From Xenopus tropicalis (Eukaryota; Chordata; Amphibia; Anura; Pipidae), in assembly GCF_000004195.4 (NCBI RefSeq), contig NC_030677.2:176688019-176752018 (forward strand): 64,000 nt of DNA, in the 5' to 3' direction. Below, in pieces: positions 50,301-59,300 of the stretch. The position numbers and the translations under genes were made by a program. Every line of letters begins with the position of its first letter. The first letter of the stretch is position 1. Below the pieces are notes generated by a model. The model was not told where the DNA came from and did no database searches. It worked only from the letters and a program-made list of their open reading frames with translations.

Positions 50301-53300
50301 TCTGCTTCTCAGATAGTAAAGAAAAGAGAAAGAAAAGAATAGAATGGGATGCATTTCATGCTGTACTTCCCTGCAGGAGAAAATGCACGTATGTACGAGC
50401 CATTAGATCAGTTAGCTCAAATACATCTTTACCTTCAGGCAGTGGAAATATGTAGCAATGGTGTATTTGAGCTGTCTGTTTAAAGAAAAACAGCTGACAC
50501 AATACAAGCCAGTAGAGACAGATGCTGAGAGGAGGAGAGTGAAAAGTAACTGAATTATTTCAGTGCCAGTACAGAATTTTTATTGATTATATGTAGAAGG
50601 ATTCTTGTTTGCATGAAGTAAAGCTTGCAAAAAATGTTTGCCTTTATGATAGTCCACATGCCCCTCCTAGCTTCTTATAGGAATAGTAACACCAAAAAAT
50701 TAAAGTGTATAAAAGTAATAAAAATTATAATGTACTTTTGACCTGCATTGAAAAAACTGGTGTGTTACAGAAACAATACTATAGTTTATATAAATAAGCT
50801 GCTGTGTAGCCAGGGTGGCAGCCATTCAAAGGAGAAAAAGCACAGGTTACTCAGACAACGGATTGTATTCTACAGAGAGTAAAGGTCCCCATACAATGGG
50901 CAATTGTAGCTGCCGATATTGGTCCCTTGGACCGATTCGGCAGCTTATCGGCCCGTGTAGGGGCAGAAACGAGGGGCCTGCCTGACCGATATCTGGCCTG
51001 AAATTGGCCAGATATCAATCGCCAGGTTAGAAAATTCAGTCGGATCGGAGACCACATCGGCTTGTTGATGCAGTCCCCGAACCGACTGCCCCATTGCCGC
51101 CAATATAATTAGATTGTTTGGCCCCAGGGTGGGGATATAGGGTGAAGATCTGCGAGATCGCCAAGCGAGCGAATCTCAACATGTATAGGGACCTTACCAG
51201 TTATCTACTACGTAATGTGCCTTTTCTCCTTTTTTCCAGTTTAAATGGCTGCCCCATGGCTACACAACAGAATTATTGTCACTGATACCTTGATGTGGTA
51301 TGGTGGCTTACCAATGTTATGATCATAATTTTGTAACTAAAAACCCCTGTGTTTTGTAAATACATGCACTAGCATAGATAATTTACTTATGAAACAGGGG
51401 ACCAGGGAATGTTCATTGATCAATCCCCCTCTCTTTTTTTTTTTTTTGTATGTTTGTAGTGTCACTGATAAGCTTATGGCCATTCATCATGAGCAACTGG
51501 CAACTTTGACCTATGTCACAAATTTTTGTCAAGCAGAAACACTCGTAAAATCACACTTTGCCACCTCTCAGAGTTAAATGCCAATTCAATGTGCCAGCTT
51601 TAGGGTGTGATTCTAGGCCGCAAACAAGTGATGGTGCTTTCACAGGATTGGCTTTCAGTTCTATAGGGAGGGGAGAAAGCCAAGTAGAGACGCATTTGCT
51701 ATCAAAATTATTACCTGCACATCTGGCTGTGTGGCCACTGCTGCTGCTGATTTTGGTTTCACTTCCATTTTCTGTTAACAGAATATATTTAGATTAACTG
51801 TTCCAGATTTCAGTTGAGGAAAAAAGAGCTGCCTCTTCTTATTTTAATTATCCCCACTACTATACACCATATCATCCTACTATACCTACAAAATCACAGC
51901 CACAATTCCTTTCCTGAGGCTACTTAACTATTCTACTATTATAGGAACCATCTCTCCCTACTGCGCCTGATATCCCACAGTCTCTTATCAGAGGCTATTA
52001 TCTCACTGCTACTATAGGCACCATATCTCCCTACTATACCTGCTATCCCACAGCCATAGTCCCTTCCCAGAGGCTATTATCCCCCCACTGCTACTATAGG
52101 CACCATCTCTCCCTACTATACCTGCTATCCCACAGTCCCTTCCCAGAGGCTATTATCCCCCCACTGCTACTATAGGCACCATCTCTCCCTACTATACCTG
52201 CTGTCCCACAGCCACAGTCCTTTCCCAGAGGATATTATCCCACTGCTACTATAGGCACCATCTCTCCCTACTATACCTGCTGTCCCACAGCCACAGTCCT
52301 TTCCCAGAGGCTATTATCCCACTGCTACTATAGGCACCATCTCTCCCTACTATACCTGCTATCCCACAGCCACAGTCCCTTCCCAGAGGCTATTATTCCA
52401 CTGCTACTATAGGCATTTTAATAAAAACAGGCCAGAAGATCTGTACGTAGGACAACTACTTCACCAGATCTCTCTTGGATTCTCATGAATGAAATAGTAT
52501 CTTGCTTTCATCACTAAAATAAATATGGCTGGTACAAATGTACAGATCTTGAGGTGTCACAGCAATGTGCGTGAAAGATATGCAATTATTGTACTGAACA
52601 AGTGCAATAAATAATATGTATTCGCATATAAAAAAAATGTTGCTCACCTCTTCCAGCTTTGGCTTCTTTACTTCGGGGGATGCCTGACTGCTCTCAAAAC
52701 CAGAAGACAGGGCTGCAACTAATTCATCATCATCCATGTGCTGGCAAGGCACACAAAAACATCAATGTAAATCACATATGAACTAAACTACTCCTACAAG
52801 TAGTAATATATAAATGAAGATACAAATATACATACTGTGCACATAATACACATTCATGGCAGTTACTCAAATTTACTTGAAAAACAATTTATTTTACTTT
52901 AAATAAATATAGATGGAAAGAAAAACCATATTAAATAGGTAGTTCACCTTTAAGTTAACTTACAAGTTACAGAATTTCTAGTTCTTAGCAAATTCTAATT
53001 TTTTTTTTTTTTTTATATCTTCTATAGGTATCAATTTTATTTTCCACTACTGTGTTTCCTTATACCTGTAGCCTGACGGCACTTCTTTTTTGTTTATGGA
53101 GACCCAGTGAAATAGTTCCAGGGTCACAGAGTCTAGCAAGGAGGGTGCGTTCTCACGGGGCAACAATGGTGCAATGCCCTGGAGTGCACATTACCCTCTA
53201 CATTTTGCCTGGAAGTGCTTACATGTCTGTGGAGGTGTGTTAGGTTTTGGGTAATTGGGGCAGAATGTAGGTGGAGTGTGTTGATTGGGTCACTGCCTGC

Positions 53301-56300
53301 AGATTAAAGTACCTTAACTCTATAAGTTGCCTTAGAAATGAAATGTATTTTTTCAGCATCCCTTATAACTGTATGATCACTGAACTCCAAGGTGACTTCT
53401 AAATCCTCATATTTTACAACATTGGTTACAGTATTTATGTGATACATGACATCACTAAGCACCAAAAACCTCACTGAGCACTGTTTATTAGCATATGCTT
53501 TACAAGATATTCATGTGAAACATTTCCAATTTTTTTAGGAATATTTAACCGATTATTCACCTCTTCGGGTTCCTCGGGTGGGGTAGGGGGTGCCATCTTT
53601 TCACCTTTACCCTGAGGAAAACACAAAAGGCCACTGTTAGGATTTGCCTTCTCCTCAGCTAGTCTAGCTGTTTAACCAGAGAGAGTAACTTACATCCAGC
53701 AGGTGCCTGTATTCAGGTGGGATGGTGAAATCCCGTTTTCCTAGCTCCTCCAAATACTCAGATGTAACAACTGTGTCCTGTGGTACAGAGGAGGGAGTAT
53801 AACTCCTGTTACATATTTTATGCTTACAATAGAAATAATCAACTACACTGTAGTGAACAATATGAGCAATGTTACAATAAAAAAACTGAAGAAGAGAGCT
53901 GCTGTAGCCTTGCAGTTTGGCCCTTTAATGATTTCTCCATCTTTTAGGGTAGGTTTGGAATCCCGATACCTTACACATCTGCCTTTTATTTTAAGCAAAT
54001 AACCACTAGGTTAGAGGGATATCCCTTTTGCTAGCCTAAGGTGGGGAAGAGGCCAGAGCCCTTATGGCCATCAGCCAACAGTTCTACATCAAGGGGCCCA
54101 TTTACTAACCATCAATTTTATTTTTTTTTAAGCTTGATTCAAATTTTCTTCAAAAAAGTAGCAGAGAGATTTACTATGCGTTTAAAAGGCTAAAAATCCA
54201 AATTCAACAATTTGCCAGATTAAACTTGCCGAGTTCATGTAGTAGTGAATGGCAAAGGCCCCTTCACTTTCCTTGAAGCTCTTTCTTTTGTCATAAAACT
54301 TTAGAGATTTTGCTGGATTTTGTCCAAAAATTACAACTTTTTCGAAAGTTTGGTTTTTACAGCAACACTTCAAAAAAGTTGAATTTTTTATGACTTTTCT
54401 TTTTTTTTAGTAAATATTAGACACTCAGGAAAGTGAGTTTAGTCGAATTTGAAAATAAAAAAATGAGAAAGAAATGAGTTTTAGTAAATGTTCCCCTTAC
54501 TTACTACAAACATACCAATATACAATGTATCATTATTTCTATTAATTGCCAATAGCAAATGTTGTAATTTAGTATTTCCTCTTCCAGCATGCTAATTTGA
54601 TCATTCAGCTGGACTCCCTGAATAGGCCAACTGTGCGAAGGCTCTTGCTCTCCAATAAAAGGAACTGATTCTTGCTATTCAAAGACACAACCTGTACAAC
54701 TCTAAATCAGCATTTGGGCTAAGTGCGAAACTTGTTTATTATATAATAATGAATACATGTGTTTATTTAGTAATGGATTTTCCCTGAGGATACTAACCCT
54801 GGCACAGAGAATGTAGCCTTAGTTTTAACCCACAGGTACCAAAATAATGCATGCATGCACAGGACTTTTAAAGGTATGGGTATACTGAATACACTTACAA
54901 ATACTGTCTGTTTTAATTTTCATTTACTGTAATTAATTTCATTTAATTTCCAGCTGCTTCCACACAGAATGCCAAACCAGACTCCCTAGTGAACTATACA
55001 ACAACCCCCTACTGGCCCATAAAGAACCTGCAGGCTGCTTGCAAGAGGATTATAAAAATGGAGGTGGTTGTGGCATGACAGCTGAATGTCAGTGACACCA
55101 CTGGGGAAATAATACATTGCCCAACAACAGCCCTTTAGGAGTAGAAAGTGCCAGGAATTCTCTGTAGGTAGAAGCCACTAGCTTTAAAGGAACAGTAACA
55201 CCAAAAAATGAAAGAGCTTTAAAGTAATACAAATATAATGCACTGTTACCCAGCACTGGTAAAACTGGTGTGTTTGCTACAGTAACACTACTATAATTTA
55301 TATAATAAGCTGCTGTGTAGCCACGGGGGCAGCCATTCAAGCTGGAAAAAAGGAGAAAAGGCACAGGTTACATTGCAGATAACAGATAAGTTATGTAGAA
55401 TACAATAGTGTTTTACCTGTTATCTGCTATGTGCCTGTGCCTTTTCTCCTTTGAATGGATGCCTCCATGGCTACATAGCAGCTTATTTATATAAATTATA
55501 GTAGACTTTCTGAAGTAAACACACAACTTTTACCAGTGCAGGGCAGCAGCACATTATATTTTAGTTACTTTTATACACTTTCATTTTTTGGTGTTACTGT
55601 TTCTTTAAACTTGCCCTTTGCAGATAAATGTGCATGCACATGAATTAGAAATAGGGCCATTGCAGGCTGATTGAGATTAAACTGGGAAACACTGCAGGTA
55701 ACTAAGCATGTTCACCTGGATTTCTGGTCCAGTAAATTGTGGAGACTCTGGAATATCTGCTGGGCCCTCTAACGTTCCAAGTAGTTCGTCCAAGGCTGCA
55801 TCTGCGTCTGTCTAAAAATTCAAAAGAAGCCATTTTATTTTTATCAATCAAATGGTCTTAAGTAAAATTGCTTTCCCAAGTTTATAAGCAGCAGTGTCAC
55901 AAGGGGAGATTAGTCGCCCTCGATAAATCTTCATTACTGCAGGCGAATAATGCCCCCGTAATGCCATCCCACCAGCAAGAATGTAAATCGCCGGTGGAAT
56001 GGCATACACACCTCTTCGGTTTCCAGAACATGGAACAGACATGAATGGTTTGAAGACACACTGAGCTACTAGTAGCAGCTACTTGTCACAGCTACTAAAG
56101 ACAAGAAAATCTATGCATACATACACATACAACATGTCTATTTAGTAGCTGTGACAAGTAGCTGCTACTAGTAGCTTCGTGTGTCTTCACCCTAAGGGAT
56201 GGTAATGTAAACCAGTCTATATCTCTGAAATCTGCTCTCAGTCAAACCCAATTATAATAGCATGTTATTTATTACTTAGAACAGGGTGCACTATAAACCT

Positions 56301-59300
56301 GCTTCAGAATAGAGCACGCTCTGTAAATATGGACATTACTACCATGTCCCTCAGATAAACATAATGCCTTCTGATTTATTGTCCTTGCTTCTTTCAAATG
56401 ACATGCTCGAGCTTCACAGTGAAACATTAGTTTGACTTGGTGATGCCCCAAGCACTGACCTGCCCCACCAGCTCACTCTTCCTTTTTGGCCAAGAAACTA
56501 TTTATGATACTGTAGGACAAGAACCACTGGGGTGCAGAAAGCTTTTCATGCCACTAGATGGCACTAGTTCTGTTTAAAAGCCTGATCTTTGTGCTTTTAA
56601 AAGCCATTATACCCAAGTAAGGTAACAAATAATTTGTCTGACAGCCCTTCTGAACTCTTCTGACACTTTTCAGACTTCACATAGTCTGTACTCCAAACCC
56701 TCCAGGCCAATTAAGATTAAAATCTTGACTCCGCAACCACCTCATGTTCCTTTTTTAAAAACTCTGAGGAATAAAAACAAGATATTTCCAAATAATCAGC
56801 AAAATAAAATTGCAGCAAAGCTTTCAGTCTTGAGTGCCCAGGATTATTTGAAGTGCTTAATGTGAATATTTAGGCAAGGTGGTTTATTGTCTTCCAGAGT
56901 AGTGCATGAGTATTAGTAAATTCATTGTTAAATATTTCCACCAGTCAATCCACATGTACATTTAGAATGAATATTTCATCCCTTATATAAAAGCTCCATT
57001 CTTACCTTGGCCGGTGGCCCAGAAGAAACCTTATCCCCAGTAATGGCTTTCTTTTCCTCTTTACTCTGCAATATAACAGTTTGAATTCTATCAAAAATAA
57101 GGTCTAGGTCTCGCAATGCATTTTTTGAACAAACATATACTTCCCTTTTAGAGTCCATTCTACTAATATTTTTATATAAAATTTTATATTTCTTATATTA
57201 TTTTCCTTTAGCTAATTACCTCATCTTTCGGCTTTGTTGACTGCACAGCAGTGACTGCAGCGGCGGCACCAGCAGCTGCTAGAGCTCCAGTGGCAACTGC
57301 AGATACTTTACCAGCAGAACTAGGTGTCATCTAAACAAGGAGAACAGGAGAAACTTAGCAATATATTCCATGTATGTTGAGATTTGGGTTCTTGAATGTA
57401 CATATAGGACAGCTTGCTGGTTTTGCCACAGTTTCTCCTGGTGTGTGTTCAGTGCTACCAATAACAGTTACACTTTAATTCCCTGCTATCAATAACTTTT
57501 ACACTTCTTAAAGGAACAGTAACACCAAAAAATGAAAGTGTATAAAAGTAACTAAAATATAATGTGCTGCTGCCCTGCGCTGGTAAAAGTTGTGTGTTTA
57601 CTTCAGAAAGTCTACTATAATTTATATAAATACGCTGCTATGTAGCCATGGGGGCAGCCATTCAAAGGAGAAAAGGCACAGGCACATAGCAGATAACAGA
57701 TAAAACACTATTGTATTCTACAGAGCTTATCTGCTATCTGCTATGTAACCTGTGCCTTTTCTCCTTTTTTCCAGCTTGAATGGCTGCCCCCGTGGCTACA
57801 CAGCAGCTTATCATATAAATTATAGTAGTGTTACTGTAGCTAACACACCAGTTTTACCAGTGCAGGGCAACAGTGCATTATATTTTTATTACTTTAAAGC
57901 TCTTTCATTTTTTGGTGTTACTGTTCCTTTAAGTGGCTGCACTTTTAAATATCGCCATTAGGGCACATGAGTAAAGTTGCAACTGTGGGGTAACTCTTTG
58001 CAGAATGGTGCACAAACAGTAGTGCCTCATTTTGAATAAAGCACTGCCTGGGTTTTGCTGCACTGAATGCAGAATGGATGGTGAATTGAGGGTACATGAG
58101 TGTCCCCTGGAATGCCGGTAGGTCAGATGTCATCCAAAACGTGCACATTGGGGAGGGCCGGGGATACACGAGGGGGAGAGAGAGTTTTGTCAATTTAGCC
58201 TGTAGAACTAAACATTTACACTTTATATAAGAAGTCAGTTCTTACCTTAGGTAGCACAGCTGGAGAAACTTTATCACCACTTTTCTTTTCATCTTTACTC
58301 TACAAGAGAAACTTTTCTTTGTAAGGAATAATTTAAATGCAATTAGTCAAGTTTTAGAATTTAGTGGTTTCTCCCAAACTTCCCTTATCTATTTGGTCAT
58401 GGCACATGAGACATATTTCCTGGCATAATTTTTTAGGTAGCAGCGGAACACCTGGATCCTGCCAAGGAGCCTGTCATAGGTGGTTACCACTGAAGCTAAT
58501 AACAGGTTTCCGCTGACACAGAAAATGCTCTGCGATCCATGAGGTTTGCAAACTATAATTTGTACAGGATCATTTTTGTTGTGCAGATGTGTATTGACAA
58601 AAAAATAAATAAATAACAGAGTGGTTCACCTTTAAGTGACTTTTTGATATGTTATAGAATATACCATTCCTAACAACTTTGCAATTGTTCTTCATTTTTT
58701 ATAGTTTTTAATTATTTGCCTTCCTCTTGTACATCTATACAGCTTTCAAATGGGGTGGGGCTCTGTGAACTTAGTTTTATTGTTGTTGTTACGTTTTATT
58801 TTTTATGTTTCTATTCAGCCTCTCTACTATTCGTATTTCAGTCTCTTTGAAAACACTGCCTGGTTGCTAAGGTAAGCAAGACCCTAGCAACCACACAGCT
58901 GCTGTACAAAAAGCTAAATAACTGAAAAACAACAAAAAAAAAGACCAATAGCAAAATGGCACACAAAGAGTTAATTGAAATATGAACTACCCCTTTAACC
59001 CTTTTACTGCCAGCCATTTTGGTCAAAGCGGAACTTGTATTGCCAGACAGTTTTTGAACATTTTGCACTGTTTCACTTTAGGGGCCTTTCCTCGGGGGGA
59101 CTTTTAGTTTACCAAGGAAAACAATATATCGTTTTTTTCAGAACAACCTAACCTTTAAAATATGGTAGAATTTTTGTGTAATTCCAATTCTGTAACAAGA
59201 TATAGGCTTCTAAATGTCTAAAAATGCAAAAAAAATATCAAATTTTCCATAATATAATCACACATACTAGAAACAAAAATTATTTTATGCACGAATATAC

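Noticed and set aside
41665..55811. Assembly duplication as the cause of three type-1 CAST units
   Set aside because: The three units differ at many codons and have unrelated introns with different repeats, so they are real, old duplicates. A read-depth check would still be useful.
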